This document shows positions 10,984 to 19,508 of a stretch of 64,000 bases of DNA, piece by piece. Below the pieces are notes generated by a model. It was not told the DNA's origin, searched no databases, and worked only from the letters and a program-made list of their open reading frames with translations. Both the position numbers and the translations under genes were made by a program. The stretch spans positions 1,302,001-1,366,000 of the forward strand of contig NZ_AP025145.1 in the NCBI RefSeq assembly GCF_019977755.1. The letters are read 5' to 3'. The DNA is from Vibrio penaeicida (lineage in GTDB: Bacteria > Pseudomonadota > Gammaproteobacteria > Enterobacterales > Vibrionaceae). Position 1 is the first letter of the stretch. Each line of letters starts with the position of its first letter.

Positions 10984-11121
10984 ATGAGTAATCTAGAATC
11001 AATTATCTGGCATGTGTTGGGCTATTCTGCAATGCCAGTCATCATTATTGGTGGTTTCCTAGGGGTCGCAGCCGTGTCTTTATGGATACTATCACTTGGA
11101 AAAGACAAGAAAGTAAATTGA
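10984..11121 (+). CDS. 45-residue single-span membrane protein of the nap operon (TIGR02808-like)
   Basis: A short gene not obvious from length alone. ATG 10984 has AAGGAG seven bases upstream, lies ten bases after the napC stop codon, and ends at a TGA just before a strong terminator. The product has one hydrophobic helix (about 17-37, MPVIIIGGFLGVAAVSLWIL) between a short N terminus MSNLESIIWHVLGYSA and a lysine-rich end GKDKKVN, giving a probable N-out, C-in topology. I recall a described family of about 46-residue proteins (TIGR02808) found next to periplasmic nitrate reductase genes in Vibrio and Photobacterium; this fits. NapE is the alternative but is usually longer and at the operon start. 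Function unknown. Confidence 0.85.
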   Translation: MSNLESIIWHVLGYSAMPVIIIGGFLGVAAVSLWILSLGKDKKVN

Positions 11122-11163
11122 TAGAAACCTTTGCTTGCTGAAGCCTGTATGGCTTAAAAAAAG

Positions 11164-11195
11164 AAAACTCCCACTATTGTGGGAGTTTTTGTTTT
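11164..11195. terminator. Bidirectional terminator between the nap operon and phaC
   Basis: Perfect 11-base-pair stem AAAACTCCCAC / GTGGGAGTTTT with a TATT loop (11164-11189), followed by more T on the plus strand and preceded by A residues that serve as the T tract on the minus strand. It separates the convergent nap and pha operons. Confidence 0.9.
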
Positions 11196-11232
11196 AAGCC
11201 AACTGTGTTGTTAGTATTATTATTTCGAGATA

Positions 11233-13038
11233 TTAAGCGGTTTCCGCTTCTTTCTCTTTTACTATGTCTTCAATCACTGGCAGCGTTTGTTTTACATAGT
11301 TTCCAGGAGCGAGTCCCAGTACTGGGTAGTCTTCATTACCAATGCTAAATGGCTCGCGCTGTTCTTCTGGGTTAAAGCTCAACAACCACTTGTTCCAATG
11401 CAACCACCATGAGCCATCATGATGTTCAGCATTTGTCATCCACTCTTCAGCAGTGTCATCAAGATTATCGTTTGTCCAATACCCGTACTTTTTCTTGTCC
11501 GGGTGGTTAACAATGCCCGCTATGTGACCGGATTCACCAAGTACAAACGTCTTGTTTCCGCCAGTGTTAAGTGCACCACGATAAGTGCCTTGCCACAGAG
11601 CAATATGATCATCTTTCGTGGAAATAAAGTAGCTTGGGATACGGATTTTATTCAGATCAATCCAAACACCACCAATTTTTACGCCTTTATCTTTAACAAG
11701 CTTGTTCTCTAAATAAAGCTGGCGAAGAAGGAAATTGTGTGTTTTAGCCGCTACATTCGTACTATCACTGTTCCAATACAACAAATCGAAATCTACTGGG
11801 CTATTGCCCTTCAAGTAGTTATCAACGTAGTAGTTCCAGTATAGGCTGTTTTCACGCAATAGACTGAATGTCACGCTCAATGAACGTCCATCCATGTAAC
11901 CTTGTAGATTGTTCTGGGCTTCAATCGCTCGAATTACAGTGTCATTGATATACGCACCGACTTCTCCTGGTTGTGAGAAGTCTAACAATGTCGTGAAGAA
12001 AGACGCAGATTTAATCCGCTTTTTCATTCTTTTCGCAGCATAATAAGCAACTGTAGAAGCCAATACCGTTCCACCTATACAATATCCAGCAGCATTAATT
12101 TGCTCCTGTCCAGTAATAGATTCAATGGCATTAACTGCTTTTACGACACCCTCAGTAACGTAGTCACCAAACTCAACGTTTGCCTGTGATGGACCTGGAT
12201 TGCGCCAAGACATCATGAAAACGGCGTGGCCTTGTTCAAGCAGCCACTTAACCAACGAGTTTTTCTCTCGTAGGTCAAGAATGTAATATTTATTGATGAA
12301 TGGTGGAACAATTAGTAGCGGTGTCGCATTGATTTGCTCAGTAAGAGGGCGATATTGAATGAGCTCAAATAGCTCATTTTGAAAAACCACTTCCCCTTTG
12401 GTATTGGCGACATGCTCACCGATTTGGAATGAATCGGTATTGGTCATACGAATTTTAAGGATGTCTGCACTTGCTTCAACATCTTCTCTGAAATGCTGAA
12501 GACCTGTTACCAAGTTTTCGCCATTCTTCTCCATCGTCAGTTTCAGTAACTCTGGATTAGTTGCGATAAAGTTGCTTGGCGACATTGCGTTAATCGTTTG
12601 ACGAGAAAAGAAATTCAACCTTTCTTTGGTTTTCTCGTCTAATCCTTCAACTGCGTCAATCGTGTCCATATAGGTACGACTGAAGAGTAAGTAAGATTGC
12701 TTTATGAAGTTGTAATAGGCGTCTTCTTGCCACGCTTTGTCCTGAAAGCGTTTGTCGCCTTTTTCAGATTCTATAACCGAACCTTGGTTGGCTTGGAGTG
12801 CTACTTTTTGCCAAATTTCCAGTTGCTGCTCCCACCATTTGGTTTGAACTTCCAGCATTGCTGCTGGTTGTTGAGCGGCTTTTTCTAGTAATTCGGTGGT
12901 GTCTTCAAGGCTGATTTCTTGCATTGCCTTGTTTAGAGGAGTGTTAACGGCTGCCTTGCCTTGCTCAAGATCTTTCCACCATTGCTGGTTGCTCTCTTGG
13001 AGCTTAACAAGGTAGTCCGATAAGAAGTTTTGAAACAT
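11233..13038 (-). CDS. phaC: Class I poly(3-hydroxyalkanoate) synthase PhaC
   Basis: Polymerises (R)-3-hydroxyacyl-CoA, mainly 3-hydroxybutyryl-CoA, into polyhydroxyalkanoate on the granule surface. It has 601 residues, the size of class I synthases. An N-terminal helical region (1-about 200) precedes an alpha/beta hydrolase core with the lipase-like box GYCIGG (nucleophile Cys320), a catalytic Asp in STKDDHIALW and a catalytic His in GESGHIAGIVN. It is last in the operon phaB-phaA-phaP-phaC. A strong hairpin with a T run lies just upstream (13061-13087), so much transcription may stop before phaC and its level should be lower than that of the phasin. Confidence 0.96.
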   Translation of the reverse strand: MFQNFLSDYLVKLQESNQQWWKDLEQGKAAVNTPLNKAMQEISLEDTTELLEKAAQQPAAMLEVQTKWWEQQLEIWQKVALQANQGSVIESEKGDKRFQDKAWQEDAYYNFIKQSYLLFSRTYMDTIDAVEGLDEKTKERLNFFSRQTINAMSPSNFIATNPELLKLTMEKNGENLVTGLQHFREDVEASADILKIRMTNTDSFQIGEHVANTKGEVVFQNELFELIQYRPLTEQINATPLLIVPPFINKYYILDLREKNSLVKWLLEQGHAVFMMSWRNPGPSQANVEFGDYVTEGVVKAVNAIESITGQEQINAAGYCIGGTVLASTVAYYAAKRMKKRIKSASFFTTLLDFSQPGEVGAYINDTVIRAIEAQNNLQGYMDGRSLSVTFSLLRENSLYWNYYVDNYLKGNSPVDFDLLYWNSDSTNVAAKTHNFLLRQLYLENKLVKDKGVKIGGVWIDLNKIRIPSYFISTKDDHIALWQGTYRGALNTGGNKTFVLGESGHIAGIVNHPDKKKYGYWTNDNLDDTAEEWMTNAEHHDGSWWLHWNKWLLSFNPEEQREPFSIGNEDYPVLGLAPGNYVKQTLPVIEDIVKEKEAETA

Positions 13039-13060
13039 GATAAAACCCTTTCATCGGATC

Positions 13061-13087
13061 AAAAAAACGCCACCCAATAGGGTGGCG
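13061..13087 (-). terminator. Intra-operon terminator between phaP and phaC
   Basis: On the minus strand the sequence forms CGCCACCC-TATT-GGGTGGCG followed by seven T. This is a textbook rho-independent terminator in the 57-base gap between phasin and synthase genes of the same operon. It probably acts as a partial terminator, giving abundant phasin and little synthase. Confidence 0.8.
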
Positions 13088-13095
13088 CCATCATC

Positions 13096-13443
13096 TTAAG
13101 CTGGAGTAGAAGCTTTCAGATTGTCTGCAGTAATAGTCTCAACATCATCTTTAAATTCAGTAGCAATAGACTGCAGTTTATTGCTATCTTCTGTTAGCTG
13201 CTGAGAAAGGCGAGTAAGTACAGATAGCTGCTGGTTGCTGAAAGAAGCCAAAGAAGTTACATCTCTTACTTCACTTGCTGCTTTCATCTGAGAAAGACCT
13301 AGCTCGCTGTATGCGCGAATGGCATTTAGGTGTAGCTCAGTCACTACTTCAGCGTTTTTTGCGACTAGTTTGTTGAACTTTGTGTAAGGTTCAAAAGTTT
13401 TTTCAGTTTGGTCAGTGAATGCTTTAAAAATATCTGTGTACAT
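13096..13443 (-). CDS. phaP: Phasin family protein (PHA granule-associated)
   Basis: Small granule-coating protein. I start it at ATG 13443, which has AGGAGAG eight bases upstream; the open frame extends seven codons further without a better site. The 115 residues start MYTDIFKAFTDQTEKTFEPY and are almost entirely amphipathic helix with heptad-like patterns (KFNKLVAKNAEVVTELHLNA, then LSQQLTEDSNKLQSIA), typical of the phasin_2 family. Its place between phaA and phaC supports the role. It should be the most abundant product of the operon given the terminator that follows it. Confidence 0.88.
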   Translation of the reverse strand: MYTDIFKAFTDQTEKTFEPYTKFNKLVAKNAEVVTELHLNAIRAYSELGLSQMKAASEVRDVTSLASFSNQQLSVLTRLSQQLTEDSNKLQSIATEFKDDVETITADNLKASTPA

Positions 13444-13528
13444 GGTGTCTCTCCTGATAAACAATTTTCCATTGAGTGAATCGATTTCAATTCATTTGAG
13501 GCAGTAGCCTCAATGAGTAAAACAGTCT

Positions 13529-14734
13529 TTAACTGCGTTTAAGTACCACAGCCGTTCCCATTCCACCGCCAATACATAACGATGCCACACCTGAGCTGCT
13601 GCCCTGACGTTCCATTTCATGGATTAGAGATACAATGATTCGGTTTCCAGACGCCCCTAGAGGATGACCTAGTGCAATTGCGCCGCCATTCATGTTTGCT
13701 TTTGAAAGAATCACGTCTTTTTCAACTTCGTGATGTTCAGCAAGTTGATGAACAACGCCGAGAGCTTGAGCAGCAAACGCTTCATTTAGCTCGAACACGT
13801 CAACATCTGAGATAGAAAGTTCAGCTTTACTTAGAGCTGATGTCACAGCCTTAACCGGTCCTAACCCCATGACTTTGGGATCTAGACCTGTCTGTGCATA
13901 AGAAGCCAGTTCGCATAGAGGTGTTAGGTTTAAGCGCTTTACAGCAGACTCCGATGCAACGACCAATGCACTCGCACCGTCGTTAATACCGGATGCATTA
14001 CCGGCGGTTACCGTACCTTCTCTATCGAAAGCAGGTCGTAGTTTTTGCAATCCAGCTAGGCTCGCATCCACTTTTGGGTATTCATCGGTATCAAACGTGA
14101 TCGTTTCACGGCGGCTCTTAACTTCGACAGGAACGATTTCTTGCTTGAATTTCCCTGCCTCAATCGCAGCAACTGCTTTTTGTTGGCTCGACAACGCATA
14201 TTCGTCTTGAACCTGGCGAGTTAAACCAACTTCCTTAGCAATGTTTTCAGCAGTAACACCCATGTGGTATTGGTTGAAAACATCGGTTAAGCCATCTGAA
14301 ACAAGCAGATCTTTGAAGTTAAGATCACCCATTTTGTGACCTTGGCGTAGACTTGTTGGGGCAGCAAAAGGAATTTGTGACATGACTTCAACGCCCGCAG
14401 CAACAACCACTTCTGCGTCACCACTTCGGATATGAGAAGCCGCATCCATCAACGTTTTCATACCACTGCCACACACCATGTTGACCGTGTATGCAGGTAC
14501 GGTTTCTGGTACACCAGCAAAAATGGCGGCTTGACGCCCTATGCTCATGCCTTGACCAGCAGCAACTACGTTTCCAACGATCACTTCATCAACGTCTGAA
14601 GGTTGAACATTGGCAGCTTCTAGTGCCCCTTTGATTGCTACTGCACCCAGTTCACCAGCAGGTGTATTTTTCAGAGTGCCGCCAAACGCGCCAATGGCAG
14701 TACGCTTTGCCGCGACGATATAAACTTTTTCCAT
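13529..14734 (-). CDS. phaA: Acetyl-CoA C-acetyltransferase PhaA
   Basis: Thiolase condensing two acetyl-CoA to acetoacetyl-CoA, the first step of poly-3-hydroxybutyrate synthesis. It has 401 residues. The acyl-accepting nucleophile is Cys88 in VNMVCGSGMKT; the other active-site motifs are NEAFAAQALG, the histidine in GGAIALGHPLGASG and the second cysteine in CIGGGMG near the C terminus. It lies between phaB and phaP on the minus strand. The length and position in the pha cluster favour the biosynthetic enzyme over a beta-oxidation thiolase. Confidence 0.94.
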   Translation of the reverse strand: MEKVYIVAAKRTAIGAFGGTLKNTPAGELGAVAIKGALEAANVQPSDVDEVIVGNVVAAGQGMSIGRQAAIFAGVPETVPAYTVNMVCGSGMKTLMDAASHIRSGDAEVVVAAGVEVMSQIPFAAPTSLRQGHKMGDLNFKDLLVSDGLTDVFNQYHMGVTAENIAKEVGLTRQVQDEYALSSQQKAVAAIEAGKFKQEIVPVEVKSRRETITFDTDEYPKVDASLAGLQKLRPAFDREGTVTAGNASGINDGASALVVASESAVKRLNLTPLCELASYAQTGLDPKVMGLGPVKAVTSALSKAELSISDVDVFELNEAFAAQALGVVHQLAEHHEVEKDVILSKANMNGGAIALGHPLGASGNRIIVSLIHEMERQGSSSGVASLCIGGGMGTAVVLKRS

Positions 14735-14758
14735 TGTAGAATCCTTAGTAACGTTGAA

Positions 14759-15499
14759 TTAACTCATGTACAAACCGCCATTTACCGACAATGTTTCACC
14801 GGTAATGTAGGCAGCTGCGTCGCTTGCAAGATAGCTAACCGCTTTTGCGATCTCTTCTGGCGTTGCGAGTCTCTTCATTGGGATTCCACTCTTAATGGAC
14901 TCAAGTACGTCTTCTCTAATAGCCGTCACCATAGGCGTAGCCGTGTATCCGGGAGCAACAACGTTAACTGTTACACCTGCACGTGCACCTTCGGCAGCCA
15001 GTGATTTAGAAAATCCAATCATCCCTGCTTTTGCAGCAGCGTAGTTGGCTTGCCCGAACTGACCTTTTAGACCGTTTACTGAGGAAATATTGATGATTCG
15101 CCCACCACCCTTTTCACACATTGCGGAAAAAAGAGGCTGGGTAACATTGAATAGACTGTTTAGATTGGTATCGATAACTTCAAACCAACTGTCAGCCGAC
15201 ATTTTTTTGAAGACTCCATCTCTGGTAATTCCAGCGTTGTTAACAACAATATCTGGCGTACCTTCTTCTACGAGAAGTTTCTCAAGCCTTTCACTGCATT
15301 CTGCAGTGTTCGTTACGTCAAGTTCAAAGAGCAAGACTTGCTCTTCGGTGAATTGCTTCTCATCGAACCATTCTTTTGCACATTGATAATTCCCAGTGTA
15401 GTAAGTCGCAATAATACGATAACCTTCACTAACCAATTGAGTGCTAATAGCCGACCCGATTCCTCCCTTGGAACCAGTGATCAAAGCGAGTTTTTCCAT
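14759..15499 (-). CDS. phaB: Acetoacetyl-CoA reductase PhaB
   Basis: NADPH-dependent short-chain dehydrogenase reducing acetoacetyl-CoA to (R)-3-hydroxybutyryl-CoA. I start it at ATG 15499, which has GGAG seven bases upstream and begins directly with the Rossmann strand (MEKLALITGSKGGIGSAIS); 16 extra in-frame codons upstream are probably not translated. The 246 residues carry the cofactor motif GSKGGIG, NNAG (88-91) and the catalytic Ser140, Tyr153 and Lys157 (ISSVNG, YAAAK). The C-terminal ITGETLSVNGGLYMS is typical of PhaB/FabG-like enzymes. It is first in the pha operon, so the promoter should lie in the AT-rich region upstream. Confidence 0.93.
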   Translation of the reverse strand: MEKLALITGSKGGIGSAISTQLVSEGYRIIATYYTGNYQCAKEWFDEKQFTEEQVLLFELDVTNTAECSERLEKLLVEEGTPDIVVNNAGITRDGVFKKMSADSWFEVIDTNLNSLFNVTQPLFSAMCEKGGGRIINISSVNGLKGQFGQANYAAAKAGMIGFSKSLAAEGARAGVTVNVVAPGYTATPMVTAIREDVLESIKSGIPMKRLATPEEIAKAVSYLASDAAAYITGETLSVNGGLYMS

Positions 15500-16306
15500 T
15501 AATGACTCCGTTCTTACAACAAGCGTGACGCAAGACGTCAAAACCAACTGACGTTATTTTTAACGTCTCAATGAGATTTATTCTTAATCTATTTAATACG
15601 TTCAAAGATTCAGATTTATTTTTAATTTAATAGAATTCTATGACGTTTTTATTTCTTGTTATTTAAAATAAGCAACATTTCTAATAAATCTACTTACAAA
15701 GTTTGGTTTATCGCCAAAACAAGATCACCATCTCAAATATCATGCACTTATGTTAACGAAATACTGAATAAGAAACTTATATTTTACATTTCAGAAACAT
15801 TATCGAGCAATTTTTAATCAAAAGCTTTATTTATCATAGAGTTACGCTCGTTATATATAGATGTATTATTAAATAATAAAAACTATATATTCATTGTTAT
15901 AAAACACATTAAACATCAATGGATAAATAAATTGATTATTCTTCATCTAATTACAATGACAGTTATATCATCAAATATTATTTTCAGATCAAAAGTGATG
16001 CCAATTCATAAAATAAAGAAGAGTATATAATTTGAGGTTATTTACTTAAATATAAATACAGGAATGGGAAAAAATAACCTTAGGGTGGATTTTTCATTCT
16101 CTATTCATTCAAAATTTTGATATTAAAAGTTTCTAATTTTGATCATATGGAAGACATTACCTCAATCGTTTTTTGTAAAATCGATTAGCATACTGGGTCA
16201 TTTTTCAGTAGAAAAGCCAGTTATAAAACAACTTGGATCATTCAATCTACATTTCCAATGTTTCTTTATAACTGGCTTTCAGGTGCGCACTAGCTAGAGG
16301 TAAAAT
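15500..16306. other. AT-rich non-coding region of about 0.8 kb upstream of phaB
   Basis: No convincing reading frame on either strand. The region is strikingly AT-rich compared with its neighbours and holds the pha promoter(s). The only clear structure is the inverted repeat near its end (16213-16279). An unrecognised small RNA or degenerate gene cannot be excluded. Confidence 0.7.
16213..16279. repeat. Perfect 15-base inverted repeat with 37-base spacer
   Basis: AAAGCCAGTTATAAA (16213-16227) and its exact reverse complement TTTATAACTGGCTTT (16265-16279). It lies directly downstream of the minus-strand TraF-like gene (stop at 16307), so it may end that transcript, but the long loop is unlike a normal terminator. 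Confidence 0.7.
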
Positions 16307-17446
16307 TTAGAACGTGAACGCTAAACTGCCTGATGCGCCAAACTGATTGTTTCCCGCGTAACTACCTGCGAGATCAATGTTAACCACATCAAAGGGGCTG
16401 AAACCTAGCCCAAATGTGACAGAATTGTCTACTGTACTTTTGGTGTCAATCTCATAACCTAATCGTAATTGAGCCCAGTCCCAAGCGTTCGCTTCTGCTC
16501 CGAGTCGGACAAACTGAGTATCATCATCGACTCCTACAAAACGCGTTTGAGCCATTAGATCAGCATCTGCTGCCAAGGTAAAGAACTCTGAAACAAAAGC
16601 TCCTCCTACTGTTATCTGCGGCGACAGTTCGTATACAAAGTTCGTTTCAGTAGTTATTGATTGTTTTAGAACGTCTTTAATGGCTAACGCCCCTCTAAAA
16701 TTATCTCCGAGTAACCATACCGCGCCCAAATCTAAGTTGAATGCTGACTCTGTTGTTTCTCCTTCATCATAGTCATTGATTTTGAAGTCATTAACGTTAA
16801 TGTTTTGCGAGTACGTAGTCAGGTTTTGAAACTTAGGAGTCACACCAAAAGAAAACTGCTGACCACCAACGTTAAGTTGCTTAGCTAGCGCTACCCCTAT
16901 TTCGGTGTAACCAAAAGCAACCAAATCTACATCGGTGTTTTGAACTCGCTGCGTCGTATCCGTAAGACCATCAGATACTTTCGACGCTACGTTTGTTACC
17001 CCAATAACTTCAACGTAACCAGCAGTAAATAGGTTAACAGACACAACTTGAGTTGGAATTGCTACCGCCAGTCCGAGGTTTCCAGACGCGGTAAGGGGTT
17101 TGTGACCAGACAATGAATCTAGTTGACCGTTTAGCTCTTGAAGTAAAGCTGTGCTAGGTGATGACTGCACTTTTTCAAAGGTGTTTTGCACATCATCAAT
17201 AAGCTCTATTGCGTTATCGGTATCCCGAACTTTCACTCCACCAGCAGGAATAAGCAAAGCAAAATCATCTGAATCTTCACTGACCGCAGAAAGCGCTGGG
17301 TTGTAGAATGGAGCGACTAAGTATTCCCCAGAGGCAACCCCAGTATTCCCCATACCATTTCCGCGCCCATCGGCAACATGATTAGCTGCGCTGACAGACA
17401 GCGACAACAAAGATAAGCCAAACACCACTGCATTTTTGTTATTCAT
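16307..17446 (-). CDS. TraF-like predicted outer-membrane beta-barrel protein
   Basis: Exported protein of 379 residues with a signal peptide (about 1-21, VFGLSLLSLSVSAANHV). The N-terminal region reads GRGNGMGNTGVASGEYLVAPFYNPA, a pattern shared by the TraF_2 (conjugal transfer TraF-like) and FadL-type barrel proteins, where a glycine-rich start is followed by strands. Alternating hydrophobic strands end with GASGSLAFTF, a C-terminal aromatic typical of outer-membrane proteins. It stands alone, with no conjugation genes nearby, so the TraF name reflects a family label and not a role in conjugation. Substrate and function are unknown. Confidence 0.7.
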   Translation of the reverse strand: MNNKNAVVFGLSLLSLSVSAANHVADGRGNGMGNTGVASGEYLVAPFYNPALSAVSEDSDDFALLIPAGGVKVRDTDNAIELIDDVQNTFEKVQSSPSTALLQELNGQLDSLSGHKPLTASGNLGLAVAIPTQVVSVNLFTAGYVEVIGVTNVASKVSDGLTDTTQRVQNTDVDLVAFGYTEIGVALAKQLNVGGQQFSFGVTPKFQNLTTYSQNINVNDFKINDYDEGETTESAFNLDLGAVWLLGDNFRGALAIKDVLKQSITTETNFVYELSPQITVGGAFVSEFFTLAADADLMAQTRFVGVDDDTQFVRLGAEANAWDWAQLRLGYEIDTKSTVDNSVTFGLGFSPFDVVNIDLAGSYAGNNQFGASGSLAFTF

Positions 17447-17611
17447 AATCTATTCCAATTATTATTTATGTAGCTCAACTATTTTCATAAATGATATGAA
17501 GATAATTTCTCTTTCAATAGATTATTGTAATGTATGACTTGAGTTGCGACCGCGATTTAATGTGATCTATAACGCCTTTTAGAAAGGTTGAACCGGATAA
17601 GAAAAAGAATG

Positions 17612-17890
17612 TTAATTTAAGAAAGTAAAAAGGGATACGCCAGAAACGAGTTTTTCTTTCTGCGCTTTTGGCAATTGCTTGATTTTGTATTCTAGTTTTA
17701 ACGCTGCACTTTTAGAGTCTGCAACGTAGAACCACTCAAGTGTTAGAGGCATTTTTCCGCGTAAAAACTTTGCCCCTTTACCCAGCTGATGCTGGCGAAA
17801 CCGACGAATGACATGGTCGGTTACGCCACAATACAAAGACGCGTTTTTGTCTCTTATAAGGTAAACAAACCAAGCGTCTTCACTTATCAT
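17612..17890 (-). CDS. GIY-YIG domain protein (UPF0213/YhbQ-like)
   Basis: Single-domain GIY-YIG nuclease-fold protein of 92 residues. The motif elements are VYLIR (GIY half), SLYCGVT (YIG half), Arg in RRFRQHQLGKGAKFLRG and a glutamate in ALKLEYKIKQL, the catalytic pattern of the fold. It starts four bases inside the end of the yceH gene, so the two are coupled. YhbQ-type proteins have reported nuclease activity on DNA, but a firm cellular role is not known. Confidence 0.85.
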   Translation of the reverse strand: MISEDAWFVYLIRDKNASLYCGVTDHVIRRFRQHQLGKGAKFLRGKMPLTLEWFYVADSKSAALKLEYKIKQLPKAQKEKLVSGVSLFTFLN

Positions 17891-18549
17891 TGATTAATGA
17901 GCGCTCGAAGCTGGGCAAGAGAATCCTTAAGCTCTGACACTTCTAATTTTAGCTCAGCCACTTCACTTTCTAGCGCATCTACTCTCGTTGTATCGCCAGA
18001 AGACTCAATTGAAGCAGTAGCAAGAGATTCGATATCAACTTCACCACAGAATAAGTGCTGATAGCGAGATTCACGCTTTCCTGGCTCACGAGGCAGTTTT
18101 ACAACTAATGCACCCTCTTCACGTGCAGCAAGCCCTTCCAGTACACTCTCCGTTTCTTTTACATCAGTAAAGGTACAAAGCCTGTTTGTGCGTGTACGGA
18201 GTTCTCCTGGCGTTTGCGCTCCTCTGAGTAGCATGCAGCAAACTATCCCTTTTTCTTGCGCAGTAAACTTCAAGCTTCCAAATTCTGTATTACAGAACCT
18301 ATGCTGATACTTCGCAGCACGAGAGTTAAAGCTGCTTTCGTCGGTCACGAGTCTGCGTTGTATGAGTGAGTCCAATGCGTTTTGTACATCACCTTCAGAT
18401 AATGAGAGTACAGGGTCTCGATTGCTCTTCTGATTACATGCAGACGTTAAGCTGTTTAAAGTAAGCGGGTAATGATCTGGCGTAGTCACTTCCTTTTCTA
18501 TTAAGCAGCCAATCACGCGAGCTTCAATAGCGTTCAATTCAATGCTCAT
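17887..18549 (-). CDS. yceH: YceH family protein (DUF480/UPF0502)
   Basis: Cytoplasmic protein of 220 residues with two winged-helix-like repeats: the family start (ELNAIEARVIGCLIEKE, then TTPDHYPLTLNSL) and a second unit (RGAQTPGELRTRTNRL). The C terminus (about 190-220, ALESEVAELKLEVSELKDSL) is a predicted coiled coil. The family is widespread in gammaproteobacteria with no established function, though the fold suggests nucleic-acid binding. It overlaps the downstream GIY-YIG gene by four bases. Confidence 0.9.
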   Translation of the reverse strand: MSIELNAIEARVIGCLIEKEVTTPDHYPLTLNSLTSACNQKSNRDPVLSLSEGDVQNALDSLIQRRLVTDESSFNSRAAKYQHRFCNTEFGSLKFTAQEKGIVCCMLLRGAQTPGELRTRTNRLCTFTDVKETESVLEGLAAREEGALVVKLPREPGKRESRYQHLFCGEVDIESLATASIESSGDTTRVDALESEVAELKLEVSELKDSLAQLRALINQ

Positions 18550-18591
18550 TCAACCTTCCTTTTTGTTCTGCCCCCTGATACTAACCCTTAT

Positions 18592-18777
18592 CTAGTGGTT
18601 AGTTACCAAAGGAATTCGTTGTGGCTTGCCATCCAAAGATAGAACAACTATTTTACTTCGGCTCAGTTCTATCTCGGTAATTTCTTGCAACTGACGACCT
18701 GTTTTATACGAGGAACTGAGCTTAGTTCTTGTGGAAGCGCAGTTCTCTTTGGTGTCGCATTCATCTATAGGTGTCAT
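18592..18777 (-). CDS. Possible small hypothetical protein (61 residues)
   Basis: Open frame of 61 residues on the same strand upstream of yceH, hydrophilic, with two cysteines near the N terminus (DECDTKENCAS) and a possible strand-forming end (SKIVVLSLDGKPQRIPL). No good ribosome binding site precedes the ATG and I recognise no family. It could be a real small gene or chance; the C-terminal half looks more protein-like than random. The gap to yceH is 42 bases. Confidence 0.3.
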   Translation of the reverse strand: MTPIDECDTKENCASTRTKLSSSYKTGRQLQEITEIELSRSKIVVLSLDGKPQRIPLVTNH

Positions 18778-18969
18778 AGTTTCGCGGTAATTGTTTAAAT
18801 ACTTAGGAAGATGATATAGCGGTTCAGGAGTTCAACACAACTGTTCTCAGAGTGTATGTTTAAATTTTCATCATAAGATGCAAGGGATTGATCTAAAGTC
18901 TGTTAAGCGTTCCTGCATTATGTTTTAATCAAAAAAAGTTACTCGTTTTGATTTTGGGGAAAAAATCCT

Positions 18970-19284
18970 ATGAACAACGTATTTGAAATCGTTAACCAAG
19001 CTCGTCGTAAAAACAAACTAAAGCGTGAGTTGCAGGACAACGATAAGAAAATTCGTGATAACACTAAGCGTGTTGATCTACTAGAAAACCTACTGGACTA
19101 CATCAAGCCAGAAATGAAGCCTGATGAAATCGTTGCTATCATCAAAAACATGAAAGCTGATTATGAAGATCGCGTTGATGACCACATCATTAAGAGCGCA
19201 GAAATCTCTAAAGTTCGCCGCGACATTAGCCGTAAGATCCGCGAGCTAACAGAAGCAGATAAGCAAACTCAAGGTAAAAAATAA
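18970..19284 (+). CDS. tmaR: TmaR (YeeX/DUF496) polar localisation factor of PTS enzyme I
   Basis: Small helical protein of 104 residues, clearly the YeeX/DUF496 family: [32 protein letters not shown] and [15 protein letters not shown] match the E. coli protein closely. E. coli TmaR clusters PTS enzyme I at cell poles and is tyrosine-phosphorylated; the corresponding tyrosine here is Tyr65 in ADYEDRVDD. Predicted long coiled-coil helices fit. It is a single-gene unit ending in a terminator at 19314-19338. Confidence 0.92.
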   Translation: MNNVFEIVNQARRKNKLKRELQDNDKKIRDNTKRVDLLENLLDYIKPEMKPDEIVAIIKNMKADYEDRVDDHIIKSAEISKVRRDISRKIRELTEADKQTQGKK

Positions 19285-19313
19285 GCCGATTCGCTTATCC
19301 AAAACCGCTTTCT

Positions 19314-19338
19314 AACCCCTGCTACGCAGGGGTTTTTA
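19314..19338 (+). terminator. Rho-independent terminator of tmaR
   Basis: Stem AACCCCTGC / GCAGGGGTT with a TAC loop followed by a T run, 30 bases after the tmaR stop codon. Confidence 0.92.
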
Positions 19339-19508
19339 TTTCATTCCCTCTTAAAATCTCCGCATCAAGTTTTACTGATTCGTTCAACACAAATAGGTAT
19401 ACAAGATTTATTTTTAACGTTTAACGTTTGCGTAATCGCTTACTTTCACTTTCCTTAACACCTTGTATTCCAGACCTATTCAGCTCTTGTTATAGTTAAA
19501 CAAAATGA

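Noticed and set aside
16307..17446. Part of a conjugation system because of the TraF-like family label
   Set aside because: No other transfer genes are nearby and the protein looks like a stand-alone outer-membrane barrel.
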